From positions 1 to 64,000 of the forward strand of contig NZ_JANLNM010000014.1 of NCBI RefSeq assembly GCF_024701975.1: DNA of 64,000 nucleotides, written 5' to 3'. The stretch comes from Variovorax sp. ZS18.2.2 (GTDB taxonomy: Bacteria > Pseudomonadota > Gammaproteobacteria > Burkholderiales > Burkholderiaceae_C). The notes beneath the pieces are model-generated. The model saw nothing but the letters and a program-made list of their open reading frames with translations, made no database searches and was not told the origin of the DNA. Numbering within the stretch: position 1 is the first letter of the stretch; each line of letters opens with the position of its first letter. Of the stretch, positions 35,539-43,587 are shown piece after piece. A program made the position numbers and the translations under genes.

Positions 35539-36213
35539 CTAGCGCGCGATCTCCTGCCGGTCCAGCAGACCTGATAGCCATTCGGACGACTCGTTTAGGA
35601 TTTCTGCGGTGAAGCCGTGGCCGATGCCGGGGCGCTCGCGATAGTCGATCTCGACCCCGAATTTTTTCAGTCGGTCGCGTGTCGCACGCGCCATCGGCAA
35701 AGGCACGATGGGGTTGTCTATGCCGTGGTATTCGAGCAGCTTCATGCCAGCCAACGCCTTGCGTGAGTCCTCCGAGGGAACCACCCGCGACAGCGCGCGC
35801 CCGTTGATGTTCACGAGCCCCTGGATCAGTCTCGGCTTCGACAGCAGCACCGACAACGCCATCGTGCCGCCCTGGCTGTGCCCGAGGATGTACATCGCGC
35901 TGGGCGCGCGTTCCACAGCCAGCGCATCGAGGTAGGCCAGCAGTGTTTTCAGGCTGTGCGTCTCCTCGTCCTCGCTGACGATCGGCCCGTCCGGCGTGCG
36001 TTCGAAGTAGAACCACCTGTGGGCGCCCGGCCCTATTCGCAGCGGCGCGCGCGGAGCGACAACCGCAAAGCGCGGATCGAACAGTGCCTCGTGCCTGAAC
36101 AGATGTTGTTCATAGGAAGCGAATCCATGCAGCAACACGAGCAGCGGCACGTTTGTCTGGCGACCAAGCGAAGACTCGCGCGCGACCTGCAGGAGGGAGT
36201 CGTCGGCCGACAT
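35539..36213 (-). CDS. Carboxylesterase/dienelactone-hydrolase-like protein
   Basis: A 224-aa alpha/beta hydrolase of the small carboxylesterase type. It shows LLVLLHGFASYEQHLF near residues 24-39, the nucleophile GHSQGG near 113-118, and a C-terminal PGIGHGFTAE with the His. Its start overlaps the carrier gene stop (TGATG). Possible roles are release of product, editing of the carrier, or lactone opening. Such enzymes also resist their own product in some clusters. Confidence 0.85.
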   Translation of the reverse strand: MSADDSLLQVARESSLGRQTNVPLLVLLHGFASYEQHLFRHEALFDPRFAVVAPRAPLRIGPGAHRWFYFERTPDGPIVSEDEETHSLKTLLAYLDALAVERAPSAMYILGHSQGGTMALSVLLSKPRLIQGLVNINGRALSRVVPSEDSRKALAGMKLLEYHGIDNPIVPLPMARATRDRLKKFGVEIDYRERPGIGHGFTAEILNESSEWLSGLLDRQEIAR

Positions 36214-36500
36214 CAGTGCTCTCTTGCGAGTGTTTCGCGCTTGCCGAAGCTGGCGCCAAGGAAGCGCACGAAATCGCCCACGGTATGGAACTTGGCGTTG
36301 AATACCTCGCTGTCGTCGAAGCTCAGCCCGAAGCGCTCCTCGAGCGCGACGAAGGCATGCAGGAATGTGACCGAGGAGATGCCGAGGCCTCCGGCAGCGA
36401 GCGGCGTCTCGTCGGAGACATCCGCAGGCTGCGGCGAGTCGACTTTTCTGCCCAGACAGAGCGCTTCGATGGCGGCAGTGCGGATTTCGAACTCGGTCAT
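36213..36500 (-). CDS. Second stand-alone carrier protein
   Basis: A 95-aa carrier protein. The site for phosphopantetheine is GGLGISSVTFLHAFVAL near residues 37-53, with Ser42 or Ser43. The following EERFGLSFDDSEV is typical helix III. Overlaps the TrpB-like gene by 4 nt (ATGA) and the esterase by 1 nt. Which enzyme loads it is open; the NRPS A domain or the operon 1 ligase are both possible. Confidence 0.85.
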   Translation of the reverse strand: MTEFEIRTAAIEALCLGRKVDSPQPADVSDETPLAAGGLGISSVTFLHAFVALEERFGLSFDDSEVFNAKFHTVGDFVRFLGASFGKRETLAREH

Positions 36501-37873
36501 GAAAGCTCCTGGGCCACGGCTTGGGATTCGTCGATGTCAGGCAACAGCGAGCGCGAACGCTGGATTTCTTCTTCGCTGACTTCCACGTTCTCCATGCTGC
36601 CGTCGAGGTATTCGGCATAGGCGGCGAGATCGAACATTCCATGGCCGCTGAGGCAAAACAGGATGGTCGGGGAACGCCCTTCCTCGCGCGCTCGGATTGC
36701 TTCCTGGATTGCGCCATGCACCGCATGCGCGGACTCGGGCGCAGGAAGAATGCCTTCCAGCTGTGAGAACAGCACGGCGCTTTCGAACACATCGCGCTGC
36801 GCGTAGGCCACCGCGTCGATCTGCTTGTGGTGATAGAGCGCGCTGATGAGCTTCGAACAGGCGTGGTAGCGCAAGCCGCCTGCATGCATGCCCGCAGGCT
36901 TGAACTGGTGCCCCAGCGTGTACATTTTCTGCAGCGGCGTCACGCCGGAACCGTCGGTGTAGTCGTAGCGATAGACGCCGCGCGTCAATTTGGGACAGGC
37001 CTGCGGCTCGACGCTGACGCAGCGCACATTCCGCTCGCCGCGCAGGCGCTCTCCGAGGAACGGAAAAGCGATGCCGCCGAAGTTGCTGCCTGCACCCAGC
37101 GAAGCAACCACGATGTCGGGGGGGTGCCCGAGCTCGAGCAGTTGCTGGCGCGCCTCGATGCCGATCACCGTGGAATGCAAGATCGAGTAGTTCTCGCCGC
37201 TGCCGACGCTGAGTTGCGAGCCCTCGTTGGCGTGGGCGTCCTCAAGCGCCTCGGTCACAGCGAAGGCGATGTTGCCGGAGTCCATGCCGCTGGCCGCAAG
37301 CCGGCTGCCGAAGTGGGTCTGGGTACTCGGGCTCGACAGCACGTTGGCGCCATAGAGTTGCATGATCGTACGGCGGTAGGGCTTGGCGCGATAGCTACTC
37401 CCCACCATGTAGACACGGCAGTCCATACCGAAGGCACGGCAGCCGATGGCCAGCGCGGTGCCCCACTGGCCGGCGCCAGTGCCGGTCGTGAGTCGCGTCG
37501 CACCGGCTGCCTTGTAGTAGTGGGCCTGTGCGATGGCGGTACTGAGCTTGTGGCTGCCGCTCGCGTTGCCGCCCTCGTACTTGAAGTAGATGCGTGCGGT
37601 GGTGCCCAGGTGCGCCTCGAGGTGCAGTGCGCGCTTTAGCGGCGTGGTGCGCCAGGCACGGTAGTGGTCGAGTACCTCGTCAGGGATCGGGATGTCGCGC
37701 TGTCGCGTGGTGTTCTGCCGTACCAGCGACAGCGGGATCTGCATCTTCATCCCCGACTGCGTGGCCTCCTCGCTGCGCGGCGGTTGGATGTCGGGCGGCA
37801 ACTCGAACGGCAGGTCGCCGATGATGTTGTACCAGTGGGTCGGAAGACCCTTCGCATCGACGCGGAAGCTCAT
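36497..37873 (-). CDS. TrpB-like PLP enzyme (TrpB2 type)
   Basis: A 458-aa fold-type II PLP enzyme. The Schiff-base lysine lies in GNASGSHKLSTA near residue 110; TGTGAGQWGTALA binds the substrate carboxylate; GAGSNFGG binds phosphate; SVEPQACPKLTRGVY and the C-terminal CLSGHGMFD follow. The long N-terminus and the overall pattern fit TrpB2 proteins more than standard TrpB, and no trpA is near. TrpB2 enzymes do beta-replacement on serine-type substrates. In this operon it may build the amino acid used by the NRPS. ATG at 37873 with GGAG 8 nt upstream. First gene of operon 2. Confidence 0.85.
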   Translation of the reverse strand: MSFRVDAKGLPTHWYNIIGDLPFELPPDIQPPRSEEATQSGMKMQIPLSLVRQNTTRQRDIPIPDEVLDHYRAWRTTPLKRALHLEAHLGTTARIYFKYEGGNASGSHKLSTAIAQAHYYKAAGATRLTTGTGAGQWGTALAIGCRAFGMDCRVYMVGSSYRAKPYRRTIMQLYGANVLSSPSTQTHFGSRLAASGMDSGNIAFAVTEALEDAHANEGSQLSVGSGENYSILHSTVIGIEARQQLLELGHPPDIVVASLGAGSNFGGIAFPFLGERLRGERNVRCVSVEPQACPKLTRGVYRYDYTDGSGVTPLQKMYTLGHQFKPAGMHAGGLRYHACSKLISALYHHKQIDAVAYAQRDVFESAVLFSQLEGILPAPESAHAVHGAIQEAIRAREEGRSPTILFCLSGHGMFDLAAYAEYLDGSMENVEVSEEEIQRSRSLLPDIDESQAVAQELS

Positions 37874-38016
37874 TGGCGGCACTCCATGTGGGTTGTCCGT
37901 TGCGTAGCGGCGTTACGGTGTCCACGCGGACATTGGCGTGGATGCCATCAAGGTCCGCACTGCGCGAAACCCGATGCCGGCACCCGGCCAAGATACGGCA
38001 AGAGTGCGATCTGCCC

Positions 38017-38036
38017 ACCTGCCAATAGTGGTAGTT
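38017..38036 (+). promoter_or_regulatory. Lux-box-like element B, divergent gap of operon 2 and NTF2-like gene
   Basis: ACCTGCCAATAGTGGTAGTT shares the CC-T/G-CCAA core and the TGGTAGTT half with the luxI box; the next four bases ACGC are also shared. It is centred 71 nt before the plus-strand ATG at 38098 and 153 nt before the minus-strand ATG at 37873. Its orientation fits the NTF2-like gene, but lux boxes are near-symmetric and no other box was found before operon 2, so it may serve both. Confidence 0.7.
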
Positions 38037-38097
38037 ACGCGGAGTGCGACGGTAGCGATAGAACTGGACCCACGCTCTCACCAGATAAAGGAAACAC

Positions 38098-38520
38098 ATG
38101 CCGACGCGCACATGGGCCCTGGCGTTCGCCAACGACTGGTGCGACGCGTGGAATCGCCGCGACCTCGACGCGGTGATGGCTCACTATGCCGACGAGGTAG
38201 AACTCAACTCACCGCTGGTCGTGCGCCGCTGGGGCATCGAAAGTGGCTGGCTGCGTGGCAAGGATCGACTGCGCGAGAATTTCGCGCGCGGCATGCAGAC
38301 GCCAGGTCTGCATTTCACTTTCGTCAACGTGCTGCTCGGAGCGCAATCGCTTTGCGTGATCTACCAGCGCGAGACCGGCGCACTCGTGACCGATCTGATT
38401 GAACTCGACGCCAGTGATCTTGCCGTGCGGGTAGTCGCCTGCCACGAGAACGGGGTACCTGCGCCCCAACAGCAGCCGACCTTGGCCGCCAGTGAGGGCA
38501 CGTCGGTCGGTCGCGAATAA
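38098..38520 (+). CDS. NTF2-like/SnoaL-like small protein
   Basis: A 140-aa protein with the cone-shaped NTF2 fold pattern: WALAFANDWCDAWNRRDLDA, then VMAHYADEVELNSPLV, then LRENFARGMQTPGLHFTF and VTDLIELD. SnoaL-like proteins include small cyclases and isomerases. Divergent from operon 2, with the lux-box-like element between, so it probably belongs to the quorum-controlled set. No catalytic residues can be assigned with confidence. Confidence 0.8.
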   Translation: MPTRTWALAFANDWCDAWNRRDLDAVMAHYADEVELNSPLVVRRWGIESGWLRGKDRLRENFARGMQTPGLHFTFVNVLLGAQSLCVIYQRETGALVTDLIELDASDLAVRVVACHENGVPAPQQQPTLAASEGTSVGRE

Positions 38521-38882
38521 GCGCATTCGGCAGCCCTAGCACACGCTCGAAATCTCGGCGCGAGGCTTCGCGGCAGACCGCCTCTGCTAGTTCGGTTACG
38601 TGGGTGCCTGCACGCCTCACTTGAGCATCAGGAAGCGTTCGCAAGCCGTGACACTCGTCGATCACCGCCTTGCCCACGGAGGCGACATGGGAGACGGTAA
38701 AAAAGCCCTAAGATGACAAGTTGCTGGCTGGCTGGCTGTGCTTGTTCTGCCACAAAAGTAATTGATCCTGTCGCAAAATTCGCACTACGCATTCGCCTGA
38801 TAGGAGCGAGCTGCGGGTTGACGAAACGTATCGAACTTGGGGAGTTTTATCTTTATTAGCGGGCATTGCCCCGTTCTCGTGA
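38521..38882. other. Gap with no supported gene, end of the biosynthetic locus
   Basis: This 362-base stretch contains no convincing gene. It becomes AT-richer after 38690 and holds a short GGCT tandem near 38723-38738. It marks the change from the high-GC biosynthetic locus to accessory genes with lower GC. Confidence 0.5.
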
Positions 38883-38888
38883 TTGACC

Positions 38889-39182
38889 ATGTTTTCTGTT
38901 TTTACTCAAGTGAAGCATTCGGCCATCGGCAAATCTGAAAACCGCGTCCGTCTTGGCGAATTTGAAATCGCTTTCAGCGACGAAGTGTTGGTCATCGAAA
39001 GCCGTAACCTGACGCACGTGTCGTCTCGCATCACGCCGAAGAAAACACGCATCGTGGTCCGCGACGACGACCTGCTGATCGACTTTTGGGAAGAGAGGGG
39101 CGGTGCCATCAGCATCGGAGCGACCAGCGACGAGTTGATCACCGCGCAGGTGTACTTTCGCGATCACGGCTTCGCGGTGTGA
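38889..39182 (+). CDS. Small hypothetical protein
   Basis: A 97-aa protein, not recognised. It is beta-rich with many charged residues (VRLGEFEIAFSDEVLVIESR, TRIVVRDDDLLIDFWEERGG) and no signal or membrane part. The ATG at 38889 has a TTG two codons earlier as an alternative; no strong ribosome site. Codon use looks real. Confidence 0.5.
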   Translation: MFSVFTQVKHSAIGKSENRVRLGEFEIAFSDEVLVIESRNLTHVSSRITPKKTRIVVRDDDLLIDFWEERGGAISIGATSDELITAQVYFRDHGFAV

Positions 39183-39475
39183 TCTAGCTGGTGTAGCAAT
39201 AGGTTCTGGTCAAGAAGCAGCTCAATGCTGCAATCGTGGTTCCACCGAATAAGTCGAACACCTCGAAAGACTTCGGTAAGCCAGGAGCGCTGCAATGCAG
39301 TGTCAAGGCATTCGACGAGATGGGGTAGAGCGACCAAGAAGAAAACCTCGGTCTTCTGGTATCTCTCGTTCATGCTCGGAAAGGACTCGTCCGAAGAAGC
39401 GCTCGCGCAAGCCGTGGCGTATCTATAGAGAAACGCGGCATCATGGCGATTCATGGCGACAAGGTGACTCACCAC
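39164..39475 (-). CDS. Doubtful small hypothetical protein
   Basis: An open frame of 103 codons that overlaps the 3' end of the preceding plus-strand gene. The inner part from NERYQKTEVFFLVALPHLVE to LIRWNHDCSIELLLDQNLL reads like protein, and might begin at an internal Met (residue 35). No ribosome site or known motif. Listed because the 400-base region otherwise has no gene. Confidence 0.3.
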   Translation of the reverse strand: MVSHLVAMNRHDAAFLYRYATACASASSDESFPSMNERYQKTEVFFLVALPHLVECLDTALQRSWLTEVFRGVRLIRWNHDCSIELLLDQNLLLHQLDHTAKP

Positions 39476-39590
39476 TCCAGCAAACCGCCGCGCGAAAAAG
39501 CTCCGACGGGTCGGTCAAGATGTGCGTTGGACGCGCGACTACGGCCCCGATCGCACCAGCAGGTGCGAAAACGGGAAGCGTACCGCCTGC

Positions 39591-39974
39591 TCAACCGGGT
39601 GAAGCGTCTATCGGTACTGGCCGGACGAGCAACAGGCTGGGGTCGACCTCCAGGCTTTCTGCCAGTTTTTCGATGTTGTCCACGGACACGTTGACTGTGG
39701 CGCGTTCGACTTGGCTGACGAAAGTGCGATCCAGATCCGCCGCAAAGCCAAGGCGCTCTTGAGAAAGCCCTTTCTCGACTCGAAAAACGCGAACGTTGAA
39801 GGCAACGACTTCGCGCAGTGATCGCAGCGGCTTCGAATGATCGGGACCTTTTAATGGAGGTGGCACCCCCCGATGCTTCCGATATGATGCGAATGCATCT
39901 ACGGATTTTGCGTCACCTATTGATCGAATCTCGGGCGCGGTGCCTCGGTCCTCTATCAGCCGGGCCTCATGCAA
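39591..39974 (-). CDS. XRE-family transcriptional regulator
   Basis: A helix-turn-helix protein. The HTH is FNVRVFRVEKGLSQERLGFA and then DRTFVSQVERATVNVSVDNI, followed by EKLAESLEVDPSLLL, a classic XRE/Cro layout of about 70 residues at the C-terminus. The first 50 residues of the frame are not family-like, so the true start may lie nearer 39830. No antitoxin partner was found beside it. Confidence 0.7.
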   Translation of the reverse strand: MHEARLIEDRGTAPEIRSIGDAKSVDAFASYRKHRGVPPPLKGPDHSKPLRSLREVVAFNVRVFRVEKGLSQERLGFAADLDRTFVSQVERATVNVSVDNIEKLAESLEVDPSLLLVRPVPIDASPG

Positions 39975-40022
39975 CTTCTTTTCTGACCATCACGGCTCTT
40001 CCACAGCCCGCGCTCGCGAAAA

Positions 40023-41150
40023 ATGCAACCTTCGAGACCGCGTCTCCCAAACGTAGACCCTCGTCAACCAGAGGCCACCGGGCGGGACAACCAAGAGATT
40101 CCGTACATGTTCGCGGTAACCGGGGCCCTGACCCTGGCCATTGCATTGGTGATTGGTTCGACAGTCGCGATCGCGCGTGGAGCGCCGCTCACCTCAAACC
40201 TGCTTCGCGCTGGCCTCATCGGCGTCTGCAACTGGCTCTTTGTCGCCGCCTTGGCTTGGCCAGTCGCAATGCGGCGGGCTCGGCTTGGCCGGCAAGCCCA
40301 AGTGCTGTCCGGCTGGCCTTACTTGGTACTCGCCATCGTTGTTGGAACGCCGGCCGCCTTCGTTTGCGGTGACACGCTAGCGACATGGTTGCTTGGCAGT
40401 TCTGCGCCCACCCTCCTCCAACGCACAGTTGCCCAAAATCCGGCTCTTCTGTACGTTGTGTTTTTGCCCTGCATCGTGGTGACGTTGGTGTTGGCCGCGC
40501 TGCAGACGATCGCGGAACGTAACGGCGCAGCGAGATCGGCGCGGTTTCTCGCCATGGAGGCCGAGCTCCGACTCCTGGAATCCCAACTCGACCCGCACAT
40601 GCTCTTCAACTGCCTGGCCAGCCTGCGAGAGCTGATGGACTCCGACCAGCAACAAGCCCATCTCATGTTCGAAAACCTCATCCGTTTTTTGCGGGCGAAT
40701 CTCTCCGGATCCCGGCGCGCGCTGCATCTTGTCAAGGACGAGTTCGCTCGCCTTTCGGACTTCCTTGAGCTCATGAGGATGCGCCTGGGTGATCGGCTTT
40801 CATTTCGTCTCGATCTGCCAGAGGCTCTGTCAGACGTCCAGATGCCGGCGCTTCTTCTGCAGCCACTCGTCGAGAACGCGCTCCGACACGGAATCGCGAC
40901 CTCGGTCACCGGCGGCCACTTGCACGTGAGTGCGGTGCAGGAAGGCACACATTTGGTCCTCAGCGTTCGTAATTCAGGCGCTGATTTCAATGGCGGAGGA
41001 GACGCTTCCGATGGGTTCGGCCTTCACCACGTTCGTGAGCGCCTGCAGGCCATCTACGGCCCTCAGGCTCTATTCGAGATCACGTCGGAGAGGATCGGTC
41101 AGCCTGGTGCGATTGCGACGGTACGCTTGCCCATGGAGCATCGACCATGA
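40023..41150 (+). CDS. LytS/YehU-type sensor histidine kinase
   Basis: A 375-aa membrane sensor. Four hydrophobic segments fill residues 28-165 (for example MFAVTGALTLAIALVIGS and ALLYVVFLPCIVVTLVLAA). The kinase begins with LESQLDPHMLFNCLASLREL, the His-kinase PF06580-type motif with the phospho-accepting His, and has ALLLQPLVENALRHGI (N box) and DGFGLHHVRERL (G box). Partner of the next gene, which starts inside its stop (ATGA). The signal is unknown. Confidence 0.9.
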   Translation: MQPSRPRLPNVDPRQPEATGRDNQEIPYMFAVTGALTLAIALVIGSTVAIARGAPLTSNLLRAGLIGVCNWLFVAALAWPVAMRRARLGRQAQVLSGWPYLVLAIVVGTPAAFVCGDTLATWLLGSSAPTLLQRTVAQNPALLYVVFLPCIVVTLVLAALQTIAERNGAARSARFLAMEAELRLLESQLDPHMLFNCLASLRELMDSDQQQAHLMFENLIRFLRANLSGSRRALHLVKDEFARLSDFLELMRMRLGDRLSFRLDLPEALSDVQMPALLLQPLVENALRHGIATSVTGGHLHVSAVQEGTHLVLSVRNSGADFNGGGDASDGFGLHHVRERLQAIYGPQALFEITSERIGQPGAIATVRLPMEHRP

Positions 41151-41908
41151 GGGCCACCGCGCTCATCGCCGACGACGAAGCGTTGCCAGCAGCAAGACTC
41201 GCGCGCGAACTGCGACGCTGCTGGCCTGGGCTCGAGATTGTGGACACAGTGGCGAATGGAATCGCTGCGGTGAGTCAAATCAAGCGCCTCCGGCCTGACG
41301 TCGTCTTTTTGGATGTTGAGATGCCTGGGCACCGCGGGCTGGAAGTTGCCGCAATCATTGCCGAGGATTTGGGCCCCGATTCAAAATCGCCGTTGACGGT
41401 CTTCGTCACAGCCCATGACGACTTCGCTGTCGAGGCATTCGAGCACGCGGCTTTCGACTACGTTCTCAAGCCGATCGAGCGCAACCGGCTTGAGCGGACG
41501 TGCGCGCGTTTACGGGAGGAACTCAGGTCCCAGAGCGTCCTCGATGACGCGCTGCAACGCATCGATCCGAGCGAGCCTTTGCCAAAGCTCGATCGAATTC
41601 AAGCCGCCGAGGGGTCGGTCGTGCACATGGTCCCGATCGAAGACGTGCTCTATTTTGAGGCCGCCGACAAATATATTCGTGTCGTCACGAGCAAGCGTGA
41701 ACACCTGATCCGAAGCACGCTCGCCGAACTGTTTGGCCGGCTTGACCCGGCGGAGTTCTGGCAGGTGCGCCGCGGGACCGTTGTGCGAGCGGCGGCCATC
41801 GTCACAGCAGAACGGCAACCGTCCGGAACTCTCGCTTTGACGCTCCGAGGCCAGACACGGAAGCTCATCGCGACGAGGCAGTTCGCGCATCTGTTCCGTT
41901 CGATGTAG
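41147..41908 (+). CDS. LytTR-type response regulator
   Basis: A 253-aa regulator. The receiver has ALIADDEALPAARL, the phospho-Asp in VVFLDVEMPG near residue 56, and FDYVLKPIERNRL. The LytTR DNA-binding domain runs from about 150 (VHMVPIEDVLYFEAADKYIR) to the end (QTRKLIATRQFAHLF). ATGA overlap with the kinase gene. No obvious target operon lies next to it on the same strand except the small secreted-protein genes downstream. Confidence 0.92.
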   Translation: MRATALIADDEALPAARLARELRRCWPGLEIVDTVANGIAAVSQIKRLRPDVVFLDVEMPGHRGLEVAAIIAEDLGPDSKSPLTVFVTAHDDFAVEAFEHAAFDYVLKPIERNRLERTCARLREELRSQSVLDDALQRIDPSEPLPKLDRIQAAEGSVVHMVPIEDVLYFEAADKYIRVVTSKREHLIRSTLAELFGRLDPAEFWQVRRGTVVRAAAIVTAERQPSGTLALTLRGQTRKLIATRQFAHLFRSM

Positions 41909-42084
41909 GTGCCTCCGAGCAGTTGCATCGGAATTCGCGGCGGGCACGTGTGAGTTCGCGCCACTTCTGCGACGACTCGTCGCAATCCGATGGCCGACTT
42001 TTAGAGCGCTTGGCAAAGTGGCACTGAGGACGCCGGATCTCGCCGAGATCAGGTCTGACCTCGGCGTACCAAGAGATCGAACTG

Positions 42085-42510
42085 ATGCTTTTCTTTCGAC
42101 TGAGCCGAATGTGCGGCTCGAAGTTTCCCTCCACGTCGATTGCGGTCGCGTTGATTGCCGTAGCCCATGCAGTCACTGCGCTGGCTCACCCCGGCGCGGA
42201 GCTGCGAATCCCTCCTCCGAAGCCAGTGATGAGCTATGTCCAACTCAAGAAGGAGACATGGAGGCTCGCGTCCGACCGCAACGAGCTCGTCGATGCCGTC
42301 GTGGCCCGCCGGGTTCGATTGAATTTGCGGCCCTTCGGCGGCGGCAGCGATGCGTTCTTTGTGGACAGACAAGACCAGATCGGTTTTGTCTGCCGCAGCA
42401 AGTCACGCGGCTTTAAGGGTGGCGCGGTGGTCAGCGTGATCATCACGTACGAAAGTGGCGGTGACCAGGGCGACTTCTTCACGCTGGACCACTGCGAGGT
42501 TTCTCGCTAA
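42085..42510 (+). CDS. Hypothetical exported protein
   Basis: A 141-aa protein. Residues 15-35 (STSIAVALIAVAHAVTALAH) look like a signal peptide with cleavage after ALA. The mature part is not recognised: RLNLRPFGGGSDAFFVDR, then FVCRSKSRGFKGGAVV, then ITYESGG, with two cysteines that could form a disulphide. Same strand as the lipoprotein gene that follows. Confidence 0.55.
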   Translation: MLFFRLSRMCGSKFPSTSIAVALIAVAHAVTALAHPGAELRIPPPKPVMSYVQLKKETWRLASDRNELVDAVVARRVRLNLRPFGGGSDAFFVDRQDQIGFVCRSKSRGFKGGAVVSVIITYESGGDQGDFFTLDHCEVSR

Positions 42511-42548
42511 ACGAAGTTCGCCCCGCCAGGTCATGCCTCAAACACCTC

Positions 42549-42899
42549 ATGAAACAGAACACCTCATTCTCCCAGGCGCATCGCGGCTTCGTGGCTGTCG
42601 CACTCGCTTCGTTGACGGCAACATTAGTCGGCTGCAGCGGTGAACCGTCTGCCGGCGACATCGACAAGACCGTGCGCTCCTACATGTCGGAGAGCCAGAC
42701 GCAACTGCAGAAGCTCAGCGGCACGAAGAACAGCCTCGGCGAAATCCACAACGTCAAGAAGCTCGGTTGCAAATCTGATACGGACGCCTCTTGGCGTTGC
42801 GACGTTGAACTCGATGTCACACAGTTTCAAAATCGGACGAAAGGGCCTGCTTCGTTTCGCTTCATAAAAGGCTCTGACGGCTGGACGTTGGCCCGGTAG
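42549..42899 (+). CDS. Small lipoprotein, function unknown
   Basis: A 116-aa protein with a signal peptide ending in a lipobox, LTATLVGC near residues 22-29, so Cys29 should be lipidated. The mature part EPSAGDIDKTVRSYMSES...is followed by CKSDTDASWRCDVELD, a likely disulphide. It resembles small periplasmic lipoproteins found with YD-repeat or secretion loci only in general form. ATG at 42549. Confidence 0.65.
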   Translation: MKQNTSFSQAHRGFVAVALASLTATLVGCSGEPSAGDIDKTVRSYMSESQTQLQKLSGTKNSLGEIHNVKKLGCKSDTDASWRCDVELDVTQFQNRTKGPASFRFIKGSDGWTLAR

Positions 42900-42919
42900 G
42901 CAAGGAAAGGGTCACACGC

Positions 42920-43567
42920 GTGCCGATCACAACCATCGTTCTCCCCGGCAACCGGCGGATCTGGCTCGAGGTTAAGCAGGGAATCGTCATCGAAGCGACT
43001 GAGTCGTTAGTCTCGCTCGTTCATGAGGGCCGAGACCGGCGCCAGTTCGTCGGAGGCACAGCGACCATTCGTCCAGGACGCTTGCATTCAGAGTTGGTGT
43101 CCGTTCACAAAGTGTGGCTGCGCGATGCCAATGGTCAAGAGTCGGCGCATGACCTGACCCACTTCCCCGTGGATTCGCGCGTAGGCCACTCTGTGGCACT
43201 GGTGTATGGCGCCGCACAGGGGGTCGAGACCGGCGAGTTTTTTGGCGCACTCAATGTCACAACCGGCAAGTTCAACTTTGACGAGTCGATCCATTGTGAT
43301 CGTCTGCGGAAATTCGGCCTCTACCTTCCATCGAAGTTCTATCGGACGCGCCTGCAGTGGGGCCTGGCTATCGGCGCCGCCATAGGTCTGCTGTGCAGCT
43401 TCTCCAACGGCATGGACTTTTCCTTTTTCATTGCCGGGTCGATCCTCGGTTTCATCTTGTCGTTGGCAGTCGCGCTCGCGCAAGCGGTGGTCAAACAGGT
43501 TCAAGGCCAGCGGCTTGTTCCCCAGCTGAATCACCGTGCGTTGGCGATTCTCCTGAGCAAGAGCTAG
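42920..43567 (+). CDS. Hypothetical membrane protein
   Basis: A 215-aa protein, not recognised. The first 140 residues are beta-rich and soluble (IVLPGNRRIWLEVKQGIVIE at the start), then two membrane segments, LQWGLAIGAAIGLLCSF and FFIAGSILGFILSLAVAL, and a short basic tail. GTG start at 42920 with AAGGAAAGG upstream. Follows the lipoprotein by 20 nt. Confidence 0.6.
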   Translation: MPITTIVLPGNRRIWLEVKQGIVIEATESLVSLVHEGRDRRQFVGGTATIRPGRLHSELVSVHKVWLRDANGQESAHDLTHFPVDSRVGHSVALVYGAAQGVETGEFFGALNVTTGKFNFDESIHCDRLRKFGLYLPSKFYRTRLQWGLAIGAAIGLLCSFSNGMDFSFFIAGSILGFILSLAVALAQAVVKQVQGQRLVPQLNHRALAILLSKS

Positions 43568-43587
43568 TCATCACGCACAACCCATTC

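Noticed and set aside
35522-36016. N-terminal extension of the NRPS frame by 165 codons
   Set aside because: It overlaps the esterase gene and has shadow-type composition; the adenylation domain begins properly at MQPQTLHGAF.
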